Source of the DNA: Polynucleobacter sp. KF022
GTDB taxonomy: Bacteria > Pseudomonadota > Gammaproteobacteria > Burkholderiales > Burkholderiaceae
Reading direction: 5' to 3'
Assembly (NCBI RefSeq): GCF_027924105.1
Contig: NZ_AP026972.1
Coordinates: forward strand, 930,001-994,000
DNA: 64,000 bases
This document shows, piece by piece, positions 26,556-35,667 of the stretch. Each line of letters opens with the position of its first letter. The first letter of the stretch is position 1. The position numbers were made by a program, and so were the translations under genes. The notes beneath the pieces are model-generated. The model made no database searches, was not told the origin of the DNA, and was given only the letters and a program-made list of their open reading frames with translations.

Positions 26556-27143
26556 ATGCCTTCAACATTGCTTGTATATCTTCATGGCTTTCGATCATCG
26601 CCTCGATCTAGTAAGGCCGTTATTACAGGTGAGGCAATTCAAGCTTTAGCAACACCAGAAAATCCCATTGAGTGGTTTTGCCCACAGCTTTTAGCATCTC
26701 CTAAGGCGAGTATGGATCTAGTAGAAAAACATATCCATGACTCAAAACATGATCGTTTGGTGGTTGTCGGATCCTCATTAGGTGGCTTCTACGCCAATTA
26801 TCTTGCCGAGAAGTATGGCTGCAAAGCGGTAGCCTTAAATCCTGCCGTAAGAGCCCCAAGAGAGCTAGCTCCCCATGTTGGCATGTTGACTTCCTATGAC
26901 TCAGATGAGCCGTTTGATTTTCGTCCAGAATATATCGATGAACTAAATGCGCTTCAAGTGGAGTCAATAACCAAGCCCTCTCGTTATTTTTTAATGGCTG
27001 CAAAAGGCGATGAATTGTTAGATTGGCGTGAGATGGTGGAGTTTTACAAAGGTGCAGAGCAACTAGTGCTAGAAGGCAGCGACCATGGCATTGCTGAGTA
27101 TCCAGAGCACTTACCTAAGGTAATACAGTTCATCTCACGGTAG
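26556..27143 (+). CDS. YqiA/YcfP-type alpha/beta hydrolase
   Basis: A 195-residue compact esterase. It begins LLVYLHGFRSSPRSSKA (oxyanion HGF motif), has the nucleophile elbow VGSSLGGFYANYLA (Ser near 74) and a C-terminal catalytic histidine in GSDHGIAEYPE. The E. coli relative YqiA hydrolyses short acyl esters; the natural substrate is unknown. It starts nine bases after hyi and is probably co-transcribed with it. Confidence 0.88.
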   Translation: MPSTLLVYLHGFRSSPRSSKAVITGEAIQALATPENPIEWFCPQLLASPKASMDLVEKHIHDSKHDRLVVVGSSLGGFYANYLAEKYGCKAVALNPAVRAPRELAPHVGMLTSYDSDEPFDFRPEYIDELNALQVESITKPSRYFLMAAKGDELLDWREMVEFYKGAEQLVLEGSDHGIAEYPEHLPKVIQFISR

Positions 27144-27226
27144 GGTCAATTGATTGCCGACATCTTCTTCTGTAAGATGATCCAAACGACTTTCATCTGC
27201 ATGATGAAGCCTAGAAAGGAGGGTTT

Positions 27227-27796
27227 GTGCTGAGCATCTTGAAATTAGACGCAGGTGGAATTCCCCAGGGTTGGGTTAATCCAGAAGAAGCTGCAAAGCA
27301 ATATGCTGATAGCAGCGTCATATGGACTCTAGGTGATCCCATATTCAAAATGCGTGGTGGCATTTCTCGTGCCACCGGCAAGCAATCTGTTATTGAGCTT
27401 CACTCCATCATCGCAGTAAAGGGTAGCGCCAAAATCAATCTTTTTGATGTTGTGCCCGTCATCACGAAGCACAAGCTTTATAAACGCGATAGAGGTTTAT
27501 GCGCCTATTGTGGCGATGCAATTCATGAAAATCACGCAGAGGCAGAACACATCATCCCCAACAGTCGCGGCGGTCAATATAGTTGGATGAATTTAGTGAT
27601 CTCTTGTAGGCCCTGCAATCAACGCAAAGGTAACCGTACACCTGAGCAAGCTGGTATGGGTTTGTTATACACGCCTTATTTACCAAGCCTTTATGAGGAC
27701 ATGATTCTTAAAGGACGTAATATTTTGTCAGACCAGATGGATTTCTTGGCTGCCAATCTCCCCAAAAATAGCCGCCTTTTGGAGGGTTTCTCCTGA
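27227..27796 (+). CDS. HNH endonuclease family protein
   Basis: A 189-residue protein with a C-terminal half forming an HNH nuclease domain. It has a zinc pair CAYCGD, then AEHIIPNSRGGQYSWMNLVISC with the HNH residues, and a second zinc pair CRPCNQRKGNRT. The N-terminal 80 residues have no motif I recognise. The start is GTG at 27227 with a near-perfect AAGGAGG site. Short hairpins (27161-27179 and 27192-27208) lie in the leader. It is a standalone HNH protein without restriction or phage neighbours, so DNA repair or an unknown housekeeping role is as likely as defence. Confidence 0.85.
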   Translation: MLSILKLDAGGIPQGWVNPEEAAKQYADSSVIWTLGDPIFKMRGGISRATGKQSVIELHSIIAVKGSAKINLFDVVPVITKHKLYKRDRGLCAYCGDAIHENHAEAEHIIPNSRGGQYSWMNLVISCRPCNQRKGNRTPEQAGMGLLYTPYLPSLYEDMILKGRNILSDQMDFLAANLPKNSRLLEGFS

Positions 27797-27837
27797 ATGT
27801 AAAGACAGGGTGGGGTAGTTATTTTGGTTGCCCCAAG

Positions 27838-28800
27838 TTGAAATCGCTGCGAATAATTTTTGCTGCTTTACTACTTTCAGTGGTTGGGCATCTCCTATTA
27901 TTTTTTGGCCTTCCTTTTTTTTCATTTAATGAGCTGCCACCAATTGCTGAAGATCTCATCATCAGGACTGAGTTAAAAGCGGAACCGCCTAAGAAAATCC
28001 AGATGACTAAGTCTGCTAAAAAGGTAGCTGACAAACAGACCTCATCATCAAATGCGCAGACAGGGGTCAAGTCTGACGGGGCTGGAGCAAACGGCGCTAT
28101 AGGAGATCAATCTGGGGCGGCATTCAAATTACCGGAATCTGGGATTATTTATTACGATGCTTATGTCGATGGCCAGCAGTATCAAACCGGAGAAATTGAC
28201 TGGATTGTCGACGGCAATAGCTATCGTCTCTATATCAATATTCCCTATGCTTTTGTCGGCCCTTTTGTATTTGAATCACGCGGCTCGGTAGACGCCTATG
28301 GGATTGCTCCCAGTATTTATTGGTCGCAACGCGGAACAAGAACACCGCGCTACTCTCGATTTGATCGAAATGAAAAAGGGGAAGGGCAGATGTTCTTTTC
28401 TGAAAAACCTGAATACACGCCCGCAATATTACCTGGCACTCAAGATCGCTTTAGCCTAATTTTCCAGCTAGCTTCGCTGTTAAATGGCAATAGCAAAATG
28501 GATGAGGCTGGCACAATACGCAGCATTCCGGTGGTTGACTACAACACCCTGGAGATGTGGAACTTTAAAAGCTATGGAGAAAATGTCTCTGAAGACATTC
28601 CAAGCATGGGTAAAACGATCAATCGTCACTATGCCTTGATGCAGCTTGAGAGTAGCCCTTACAAGCGTCAAGTTGATATTTGGCTTGCGAAGGACTTGGA
28701 TTGGCTGCCTGGCCGCATACGCTCTCTAGAGTCAAATGGTAGGGTGCTTGAACTTGTTTTCAAGCAAAAGAACCCTGTGCCTAAAGCAATTCAGCCCTGA
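27838..28800 (+). CDS. DUF3108 domain-containing envelope protein
   Basis: A 320-residue protein with an N-terminal signal anchor (about 5-29, LRIIFAALLLSVVGHLLLF) and a low-complexity Ser/Gly/Ala linker (about 60-95). A beta-rich domain starts at YYDAYVDGQQYQTGEIDW, the DUF3108 pattern. DUF3108 proteins are exported or membrane-anchored and of unknown function. The start is TTG at 27838; no ATG lies before the anchor. It follows the HNH gene after 41 bases and converges with the channel gene, two bases between stops. Confidence 0.82.
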   Translation: MKSLRIIFAALLLSVVGHLLLFFGLPFFSFNELPPIAEDLIIRTELKAEPPKKIQMTKSAKKVADKQTSSSNAQTGVKSDGAGANGAIGDQSGAAFKLPESGIIYYDAYVDGQQYQTGEIDWIVDGNSYRLYINIPYAFVGPFVFESRGSVDAYGIAPSIYWSQRGTRTPRYSRFDRNEKGEGQMFFSEKPEYTPAILPGTQDRFSLIFQLASLLNGNSKMDEAGTIRSIPVVDYNTLEMWNFKSYGENVSEDIPSMGKTINRHYALMQLESSPYKRQVDIWLAKDLDWLPGRIRSLESNGRVLELVFKQKNPVPKAIQP

Positions 28801-28802
28801 AA

Positions 28803-29360
28803 CTAGAACCCTGACCCAGATTTTGGATTTTGATTAGACCGTCCTAGTAATGCACCCATCATGGAATATAAAGCAGCCCCAGACATGGAGACTGCAAAAA
28901 TTCCCGAAAAAGAAATGATGATCGGCAGGATTCTCCAGTGCTCAGAAAGCGTGTAATCACCATATCCAACGGTTGTATACATTTCGCCAGCAAAGTAAAA
29001 AGTCTGAGGATTAGTGGCAAATACCTTGAGCGCCACACAGATATATGCCCAGGCAATAATTTCGATGAAGTGGCTCGCAATAATCAAAAGAATAGCCACG
29101 AAGTATGAAAAAAAGTTTGCGCCGTAAATTTTCTTGTTTTCTAACTTGTGATCAATCCAGTGGAATGCTCCTGCGATCATCAGAACGGCAACACCATGCA
29201 GCGTTAACATTAAACATGCTAGTAACAGCACAACCCAGATCTGACTATTGCCCATATCAGTATTGATCTCTGAAAAAAGAGTGGTGAAGCTGGGCAGATC
29301 GGCATTCTGGAAAAGATCCAAGATAGGGAGTTTATGGTCGTGGAGGAAGTTGATTGCCAT
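28803..29360 (-). CDS. Potassium-channel-like membrane protein
   Basis: A 185-residue protein with two N-terminal hydrophobic segments (about 42-68 and 82-112). It then has a pore loop carrying the potassium selectivity signature TVGYGD (about 133-138) and a final inner helix (about 147-172). It has no cytoplasmic RCK or cyclic-nucleotide domain. The family is common in betaproteobacteria as small two-pore-helix ion channels. A perfect ATAAT-C-ATTAT repeat lies 45 bases upstream. Confidence 0.85.
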   Translation of the reverse strand: MAINFLHDHKLPILDLFQNADLPSFTTLFSEINTDMGNSQIWVVLLLACLMLTLHGVAVLMIAGAFHWIDHKLENKKIYGANFFSYFVAILLIIASHFIEIIAWAYICVALKVFATNPQTFYFAGEMYTTVGYGDYTLSEHWRILPIIISFSGIFAVSMSGAALYSMMGALLGRSNQNPKSGSGF

Positions 29361-29430
29361 TTGGGGTCTGTAGCGAATATTACAAAAATATCTTATTTGA
29401 CATAATAATGATTATACGCAGATATGTGTA

Positions 29431-30138
29431 TTATGGCTTAGGCTGTGTAAGGGCCTTTGGGTATACATAAGGCTGCTTATAAAGCTTTAACCAACGTGAA
29501 CTTAGGCCTTCTGCAATCCATGGCTTCTCGTAGATGACGGCTATATCAATTGCAGTAAAGCCTTGAGAATTCTTTAATCTCAAATCTGCACCCTTAGACA
29601 AAAGCAGGTTAATCAGATCTTCATTGCCGGCTTGAACTGCCATCATCAATGGCGTGTTATCACCAACACTTAATGCATCAATTGTGGCTCCTTTGGCAAT
29701 GAGATATTTGGCTACATCTAATTGACCTCTGGCGCAGGCGTAATGCAACGGCGTCCAGCCAATATGGTTTATCTGTGCATTTCTTTGCTCAACCAAGGCC
29801 TTTACCACGGGCAGATTGCCGTCAATAGAAGCAATCATTAAGGGCGTCTCACCAAACTTATTGGAGAGATCAACGTCAGTAGTTTTATTGGCCAGCAACA
29901 GGGCAATCACATCATCAGATTTGTCTCTAATCGCTATATTTAGCATAGGGTCGCCCTTAGAGTCGGTTGTATTGGGGCTGACACCTTTAGCAAGCAGGCT
30001 TTTCACTGTTGCCACATCGTTAAACTTAGCTGCCTTAGTAAAGTCTAGAATTTGCGTCTCTGTTTGGGCAAAAGATGATGTACAAATAGCTGCAGAAATG
30101 GTCATAAAAGCAGCAAATAATTTAAACTTAAATCTCAT
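29431..30138 (-). CDS. Secreted ankyrin-repeat protein
   Basis: A 235-residue protein with a signal peptide (MRFKFKLFAAFMTISAAICTSSFAQ), then about five ankyrin repeats (about 30-210). These have canonical G-x-T-PL-x-x-A consensus pieces such as GETPLMIASIDGNLPVVKAL, GWTPLHYACARGQLDVAKYL and NTPLMMAVQAGNEDLINLLL. Ankyrin repeats mediate protein contacts; exported ones in Proteobacteria are mostly uncharacterised. Its start overlaps the tatD stop by four bases, so translation is probably coupled. Confidence 0.9.
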   Translation of the reverse strand: MRFKFKLFAAFMTISAAICTSSFAQTETQILDFTKAAKFNDVATVKSLLAKGVSPNTTDSKGDPMLNIAIRDKSDDVIALLLANKTTDVDLSNKFGETPLMIASIDGNLPVVKALVEQRNAQINHIGWTPLHYACARGQLDVAKYLIAKGATIDALSVGDNTPLMMAVQAGNEDLINLLLSKGADLRLKNSQGFTAIDIAVIYEKPWIAEGLSSRWLKLYKQPYVYPKALTQPKP

Positions 30139-30926
30139 CTTAATTCTCTATCTATCTGAAAACATTCATAAAAATTGCTAGAGGTTTGGCGCGCTAATTC
30201 TTCAATAGAAACCCCCTTCAAGTCAGCAATAAATTCACCTACCTTAGATACCCAGGCAGGTTCATTGGTCTTGCCGCGATATGGAATTGGGGCTAAGTAT
30301 GGTGAATCTGTCTCAATCAACATTCGATCCAAAGGTACTTGTTTGCAAGTCTCTTGCAGTTCCTTGGCGCTCTTAAAGGTCACAATTCCGGAGAAGGAGA
30401 TGAAAAACCCCATCTCCATAGCCGCCTTCGCCACGTCATAGGATTCCGTAAAACAGTGCATAACCCCGCCAATGTTCTGAGCGCCCTCCTCTTTAAGGAT
30501 TTTGATGGTGTCTTCAGAAGCTGAGCGTGTATGAATGATTAGGGGCTTCTTGGAGGCTATAGATGCCCTAATATGAGTTCTGAAGCGCTCTCGCTGCCAT
30601 TCCATGGATTCATAACTACGATCGCCCATACGGTAGTAATCAAGACCTGTTTCACCAATAGCGACAATTTTGGAATGCTTTTGGGCGGTATCAACTAGAA
30701 ACTCAAGGCTTGGTTCGGGCGTATCTTCGTAATCTGGGTGAACGCCTACTGAGGCATAAAGATTTGGATGATCCTGTGCTAATTTCAATACATTGGGGAA
30801 ATCTGGCAAATCTACTGAAATGCATAAAGCATGACTGACCTTGGCCGCCTGCATATTAGCAAGAACCTCGGGCAATCTCATTTGAAATTCTGGGAAATCG
30901 AGGTGGCAATGTGAGTCTATGAACAT
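30135..30926 (-). CDS. tatD: TatD family metal-dependent hydrolase
   Basis: TIM-barrel metal-dependent nuclease of the TatD/YcfH type, linked to 3'-5' exonuclease and DNA-repair activities. The 263 residues contain the metal motifs DSHCHLDF at the start, GETGLDY, IHTRSA, GVMHCFTES and the aspartate in ETDSPYLAP. It belongs to mltG-tmk-holB-tatD, the same order as E. coli yceG-tmk-holB-ycfH, and lies 30 bases after holB. Confidence 0.95.
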   Translation of the reverse strand: MFIDSHCHLDFPEFQMRLPEVLANMQAAKVSHALCISVDLPDFPNVLKLAQDHPNLYASVGVHPDYEDTPEPSLEFLVDTAQKHSKIVAIGETGLDYYRMGDRSYESMEWQRERFRTHIRASIASKKPLIIHTRSASEDTIKILKEEGAQNIGGVMHCFTESYDVAKAAMEMGFFISFSGIVTFKSAKELQETCKQVPLDRMLIETDSPYLAPIPYRGKTNEPAWVSKVGEFIADLKGVSIEELARQTSSNFYECFQIDRELR

Positions 30927-30956
30927 GACTCGTATTTTAGTCTGCCTGCGAGTTGT

Positions 30957-32078
30957 TTATGGCCCAAATATCTGCTGATATTGTGAAAGTAGCCCCTCTA
31001 ATTGAATTCTGGTGGCAAGAGGGTGATTTTCATGTCGACGAGCCTGTACTAGAGATTTCCAAAATTGATGCAACTTTTGAATATTCGCTAATTTAGATAA
31101 TCCTTCTAGTGAAGATAAATGTTTGGGGTAATAACGTGGATGTCCACCTTGGGCCACTGCTTGTAAATCCGAGACCCATCGCTGCATGCTTGCCAAAAGA
31201 AATCCGTATTGAGCCTTATGTGTTTTCTCAGCCGTTTCAAGCCAGTTGATTCTGACTCCTTGAGCCATCGATTGAAGTAAAAAACGCGATGCCTGAATGG
31301 CTATCGTTAGCTCATCCTTTTCATCTTTATTGTGCCTAGCAATTAGCGAGCTGAGAACAGAAAAAGGTGCCCCACCCTGCTCGTCATAGATGCTCTCAAT
31401 ATCAGCATCACTAGCCTTTAACCCCGTAATTTCATTTGCTTGAGCCTTTAGCCAAGCAATACCTTCCTCGCGATTGGGGCGTGGAGCCGTTAAGAGGCGA
31501 CAACGAGAGCGAATCGTCGGCAATACACGATCAACTCGATCAGCCAGTAATATGAAAATAGTATTTGCTGGCGGCTCTTCTAAAGATTTCAGCAATGTAT
31601 TAGCAGAATCTGACCGTAGCATCTCTAATGGGTAGATCAAGATCACGCGATTCCCGCCACGGTGAGAGCCAATAGCCAGATTTTCTATTGCACTTCGAGT
31701 TTCCTCAATGGAGATATTCCTCTTTTCTTTTTTCTCACTTGATTCGCTTTCATCGTCGCGCACGGCCTTCCCTTTTTTCGGGGACTCATCACTATCGTAA
31801 TCAGCATGAGGCATTAGCTTGCGGTGAGTCTCCGGCACAAGGGAAATAAAATCGGGATGATTGCCGGTGTCGAACCAATGGCAAGCTTCGCATTGATTGC
31901 AAGGCTTTGCAGATCCATTAGTGGTCTCACAAAGCAATGCTTTGGCCAGCTCAATTGAAAAGGCGAATTTGCCAATACCGGATTGACCATGTAGCAATAT
32001 CGCATTGGGAAACTGTCCAAAGTCCAAGCCCTCCCAAAGAGGTTGAAGCCAAGGCGCTATTTGAGTCTTTTGTCTCAC
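30957..32078 (-). CDS. holB: DNA polymerase III subunit delta'
   Basis: Clamp-loader subunit of the replicative polymerase. The 373 residues show a P-loop remnant HGQSGIGKFAF, a zinc site with a cysteine in ALLCETTN followed by CNQCEAC, the LLKSLEEPPANTIFILLA segment and the SRC motif (IRSRCRLL). An acidic/lysine-rich insert (about 88-116, SDESPKKGKAVRDDESESSEKKEKRN) is unusual in length. It overlaps the tmk stop by four bases. Confidence 0.95.
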   Translation of the reverse strand: MRQKTQIAPWLQPLWEGLDFGQFPNAILLHGQSGIGKFAFSIELAKALLCETTNGSAKPCNQCEACHWFDTGNHPDFISLVPETHRKLMPHADYDSDESPKKGKAVRDDESESSEKKEKRNISIEETRSAIENLAIGSHRGGNRVILIYPLEMLRSDSANTLLKSLEEPPANTIFILLADRVDRVLPTIRSRCRLLTAPRPNREEGIAWLKAQANEITGLKASDADIESIYDEQGGAPFSVLSSLIARHNKDEKDELTIAIQASRFLLQSMAQGVRINWLETAEKTHKAQYGFLLASMQRWVSDLQAVAQGGHPRYYPKHLSSLEGLSKLANIQKLHQFWKSLVQARRHENHPLATRIQLEGLLSQYQQIFGP

Positions 32079-32716
32079 TGAACCACAATCTGAATTTGTT
32101 TTAAGCCATCCCAGATGGCTTCAGGTGTTTGTGTAGCGTCTACCAAATGAAAGCGTTTGGGATCTTCCTTTGCCCGACGTAAGTATTCTTGGCGAACTCT
32201 TTCGAAAAAGGATAAGTCCATCTTTTCGAATTTATCTGGTGCCCTCACTTTTGAGCGGCGTGATTCAGCGATTTCACCAGGCAAGTCAAATAGGATGGTT
32301 AAGTTAGGCTGCAAAAGAGAGCCATCAACCCTACCCTGAACCCAGCGCTCTAAATCATTCAATTTAGTTAAGCTCAAACCGCGACCTCCGCCTTGGTAGG
32401 CAAAGCTCGCATCAGTAAAGCGATCCGAGATCACTATCTTACCGGCGGCGAGCGCTGGCTCGATAATTTGAGCAATGTGCTCACGACGTGCCGCAAACAT
32501 GAGCAATGCTTCCGTTTCAAGATTCATGGGAGCATCAAGCAACAAGTTACGAAGCTGTTCACCAAGGGCTGTGCCCCCAGGTTCACGAGTCATAACCACT
32601 TCTTTATTGGGATAGCGTTCTTGCATCAGATTGCGAAAAGCATCGACATGCGTACTTTTACCTGCCCCATCAATTCCCTCAAAGCTGATAAAAAATCCTG
32701 TGTGTGCTGATGTCAT
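32075..32716 (-). CDS. tmk: Thymidylate kinase
   Basis: Phosphorylates dTMP to dTDP. The 213 residues begin with the P-loop FEGIDGAGKSTH. They also have the DRY-like motif as DRFTDASFAYQGGGRG and the TREPGGT substrate loop. The lid region is REKM-poor, as in other betaproteobacteria. It lies between mltG (eight bases upstream) and holB (four-base overlap), so translation across the three genes is coupled. Confidence 0.97.
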   Translation of the reverse strand: MTSAHTGFFISFEGIDGAGKSTHVDAFRNLMQERYPNKEVVMTREPGGTALGEQLRNLLLDAPMNLETEALLMFAARREHIAQIIEPALAAGKIVISDRFTDASFAYQGGGRGLSLTKLNDLERWVQGRVDGSLLQPNLTILFDLPGEIAESRRSKVRAPDKFEKMDLSFFERVRQEYLRRAKEDPKRFHLVDATQTPEAIWDGLKQIQIVVQ

Positions 32717-32724
32717 ATAAAAAA

Positions 32725-33771
32725 TTAGTTTGCGCTAGTTTTAGATGTAATTTTGCGTTGATATTGATCTACCGCTGCTTCATGCTCTTTTAGGGATTGT
32801 GAAAAATGGCTACTACCATCGCCTTTAGCAACAAAGAATAAAGCATTACTTTTAGCTGGATGTGCGGCTGCCATGATTGATTCTTTACTTGGCATGGCTA
32901 TAGGGGTTGGCGGTAAACCTTTATGCATATAGGTATTGTAGGCAGTGTCTTTGCGCAAATCTGCTTTCCGTAAATTTCCGTCAAATTTAGGCCCTATTCC
33001 ATAGATTACCGTCGGATCCGTCTGGAGTGGCATACCTTTGTTTAGGCGATTGATAAAAACAGTCGACACCATAGCTCTATCGCTCTGACGCCCAGTTTCC
33101 TTTTCAACTATGGATGCCAGTATCAAAAGATCATAAGACGTTTTAAGCGGTAATCCCTCGGCTCTTTGGTCCCAAATTTGGGCTAGTTGCTTTTGCATTG
33201 CTTGTGCCGCTCTCCGATAAATATTCAGGTCAAGCTCATCCGGGTCAAAAACGTAAGTATCGGGTAGAAATAATCCCTCATCACTTGGATAGTTGAGATT
33301 TAAAAGCTGTAGCAACTCTTTATTGCCAATTCCCTTGGTTCTGTGAACGATTGATGGGTGAGAATTCATCAACGCCCTCAACTGCCAGATAGTCATGCCT
33401 GGAATGATGGCAATACTTTCTCTGACACGATCTCCGCGAGCCATTTGTAAAAGTACTTTTCCAAGACTGGCACCATTGGGGAATAAATATGTCCCTGGCT
33501 TTAATTTTGAGCCAATAAATAAACTTCTTGCAGCAATATGTAAAGCAATGGGGTTAGCAGTCAAACCTTGGGTGCTGAACTGGGCAGCAATGCTTGTTAG
33601 GCCAGAATTTGGGTTGATTTTGACCTTATAGACTAAGCCATCTGCACCATTTGATTGATTTGGTACAACTGGAAGTAAAAAAATGACGCCATAAAGTAAG
33701 CACAAGAGAGCCGCAGCTACTGCAAGCCACCTTTTTAAAAAAAAGACCTTCTTCTGAATTTTTCTGCTCAT
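32725..33771 (-). CDS. mltG: Endolytic transglycosylase MltG
   Basis: Inner-membrane enzyme that cleaves nascent peptidoglycan and is thought to end glycan chain growth. The 348 residues have a short cytoplasmic Lys-rich start and one membrane helix (about 14-33), followed by a LysM-like region. The catalytic YceG domain contains ILASIVEKETG (catalytic Glu), QTDPTVIYGIG and NTYMHKGLPPTPI. It is first gene of mltG-tmk-holB-tatD-ankyrin and divergent from ygfZ with 20 bases between starts. Confidence 0.96.
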   Translation of the reverse strand: MSRKIQKKVFFLKRWLAVAAALLCLLYGVIFLLPVVPNQSNGADGLVYKVKINPNSGLTSIAAQFSTQGLTANPIALHIAARSLFIGSKLKPGTYLFPNGASLGKVLLQMARGDRVRESIAIIPGMTIWQLRALMNSHPSIVHRTKGIGNKELLQLLNLNYPSDEGLFLPDTYVFDPDELDLNIYRRAAQAMQKQLAQIWDQRAEGLPLKTSYDLLILASIVEKETGRQSDRAMVSTVFINRLNKGMPLQTDPTVIYGIGPKFDGNLRKADLRKDTAYNTYMHKGLPPTPIAMPSKESIMAAAHPAKSNALFFVAKGDGSSHFSQSLKEHEAAVDQYQRKITSKTSAN

Positions 33772-33791
33772 CGGGCTATGATAAAAGGGTC

Positions 33792-34799
33792 ATGACAAAT
33801 AACACTCAAAATCAGCAAAATTGGCTTAATAACCATTCATCTCTACCCTCCATTCTTCCTGATTGGGGTTGTATTCAAATTGAGGGTGCTGATGCTGCAG
33901 GCTTTTTGCAAAATCAATTAACAAATTCTGTTTTGGGGCTCAATCGCACCCTGCCAGGATCCAAGGCTTATGGTTTCTCAGGAGCTCGTCTCGTTGGCTA
34001 CTGTAGCCCAAAAGGTCGATTATTGGCGAGCGCTTGGCTTGGCTTATTCCCATCCACTAATGAATCTGAAGACCGCTTTGCCCTATTTATCTCAAAAGAT
34101 ATCGCGGCAAGTACAGCGAAACGATTATCAATGTATGTGTTGCGTTCAAAAGTGAAGGTGACAGATCTTTCTGCGAGTTGGTCAGTAGCAGGACTTTATG
34201 GAACTGATCAAGCTATCAGTAGCTACCAAACTTCCGAACAGTCTATTGCCTTAAGGATGCCCGATGTATTAGTTGGATCTCAATCAATTGCACGCCTTTT
34301 GTTAGCGTTTCCAAATCAATCCCCTATCGAAACTCAAAACTCTGTAACAGCATTAAATATCTGGAACGAGCTTGAGGTGCTAAGTGCCATTCCTCGAATT
34401 GTTGCAGCAACACAAGAGCAATTTGTGCCGCAGATGATTAATTTTGAATCCGTTGCTGGCGTGGATTTTAAAAAAGGATGTTATCCAGGTCAGGAAATAG
34501 TAGCCCGCAGTCAATATCGCGGCGCCATCAAGCGAAGACTTCAACTGGCCAATGTAATTGGTTCTGAGTTAGATCAAAATCTCATCATGCCAGGCACCGA
34601 AATTTTTCATAGCAAGGATTCGGATCAGCCAGCTGGAATGGTTGTTTTATCCTCCCAAGATCACTCAGATCCAGCGCGTACTACTCTTCAAATTGAGTGC
34701 AAGCTCGAGGCTCTTGAAAATGGGGAGATTCACTTGGGTAACCCTACTGGACCTGTGTTACAAATAGATTCATTGCCATACCCTTTAATTGAAATTTAA
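33792..34799 (+). CDS. ygfZ: YgfZ folate-binding protein (iron-sulfur cluster factor)
   Basis: Tetrahydrofolate-dependent accessory protein for repair or assembly of certain Fe-S enzymes, of the GcvT-like fold. The 335 residues include the diagnostic KGCYPGQEIVAR motif (about 230-241) with its conserved cysteine. TATGAT (33777-33782) ends nine bases before the ATG, so the leader would be tiny, but AAAGGG three bases upstream may still help initiation. It pairs with the NRDE gene eight bases downstream. Confidence 0.93.
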   Translation: MTNNTQNQQNWLNNHSSLPSILPDWGCIQIEGADAAGFLQNQLTNSVLGLNRTLPGSKAYGFSGARLVGYCSPKGRLLASAWLGLFPSTNESEDRFALFISKDIAASTAKRLSMYVLRSKVKVTDLSASWSVAGLYGTDQAISSYQTSEQSIALRMPDVLVGSQSIARLLLAFPNQSPIETQNSVTALNIWNELEVLSAIPRIVAATQEQFVPQMINFESVAGVDFKKGCYPGQEIVARSQYRGAIKRRLQLANVIGSELDQNLIMPGTEIFHSKDSDQPAGMVVLSSQDHSDPARTTLQIECKLEALENGEIHLGNPTGPVLQIDSLPYPLIEI

Positions 34800-34807
34800 C
34801 GCCTTTT

Positions 34808-35665
34808 ATGTGCCTCATTCTTTTCGCATGGAACTCCCATCCAGACTACTCTCTGGTGGTTGCAGCCAATCGCGATGAATTTTATGAGCGCGATACCGAA
34901 GGAGTCTCTTGGTGGTCAGAACATCCACATGTTTTGGCCGGCAGAGATCGCGCTGATGTTTTGGGAAGTCCTGGTACATGGTTAGGATTTACTAAAACTG
35001 GAAAATTTGCGGCCTTGACTAACGTAAGAGCGCCGAGCGAAAAAAATCCAGATGCAAGAACGCGTGGCGAGCTATCTTTGATGTATCTCACCAGCAAAGA
35101 TCGCCCAACACAATTTATTCAAAGTCATTCAAAACGCTTTACACAATACAACGGCTTTAATTTGCTGATGGCCGATCTTAGTGATCCAGCTAATGGAGAA
35201 ATGCATTGGGTTAGCAATCGAATGATGTTGGGTCAAAGTATTCGCCCCCGCAAGGTATTTCCCCAACAACCCCTAGAGCCAGGCGTCTATGGACTCTCCA
35301 ATGCGATGTTGGACACCCCTTGGCCCAAAGTAAACCACCGCGTAGCTGCCTTTGCTCAAGCCTTGGCTATGGATCAAGGGCAACTTAAAAATGCAGATCA
35401 ATATCTAAAATTGCTCGCAGATAGTCATCATGCAAGCGATCATGAGCTGCCGAATACGGGTGTAAGCAAAGAATGGGAGAAGGCGCTCTCCTCTGCTTTT
35501 ATTAAAACCCCTGCCTACGGTACACGTTCCAGTACGGTTCTAAGGGTTCGTAAAGATGGGCATTTTGAATTGGTTGAACGTCGCTTTGATGTATCCGGAA
35601 CCGTTGGCCACGATGTTGTAACAGGTGCCCTTAGTTCATCATCAGACTCTAATTTATCTGTCTAA
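34808..35665 (+). CDS. NRDE family protein (Ntn hydrolase-like)
   Basis: A 285-residue protein of the TANGO2/NRDE family. It begins MCLILFAW with Cys2, which would be the N-terminal nucleophile after methionine removal, then has the naming motif AANRDEFYER and GTWLGFTKTGKFAALTNVR. In bacteria the function is unknown; the eukaryotic relative TANGO2 is linked to haem and lipid handling. Co-directional with ygfZ. Confidence 0.9.
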   Translation: MCLILFAWNSHPDYSLVVAANRDEFYERDTEGVSWWSEHPHVLAGRDRADVLGSPGTWLGFTKTGKFAALTNVRAPSEKNPDARTRGELSLMYLTSKDRPTQFIQSHSKRFTQYNGFNLLMADLSDPANGEMHWVSNRMMLGQSIRPRKVFPQQPLEPGVYGLSNAMLDTPWPKVNHRVAAFAQALAMDQGQLKNADQYLKLLADSHHASDHELPNTGVSKEWEKALSSAFIKTPAYGTRSSTVLRVRKDGHFELVERRFDVSGTVGHDVVTGALSSSSDSNLSV

Positions 35666-35667
35666 TA

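Noticed and set aside
27227..27796. HNH gene as part of a restriction or defence system
   Set aside because: No methyltransferase, helicase or toxin-antitoxin partner nearby and no change in composition; treated as stand-alone.
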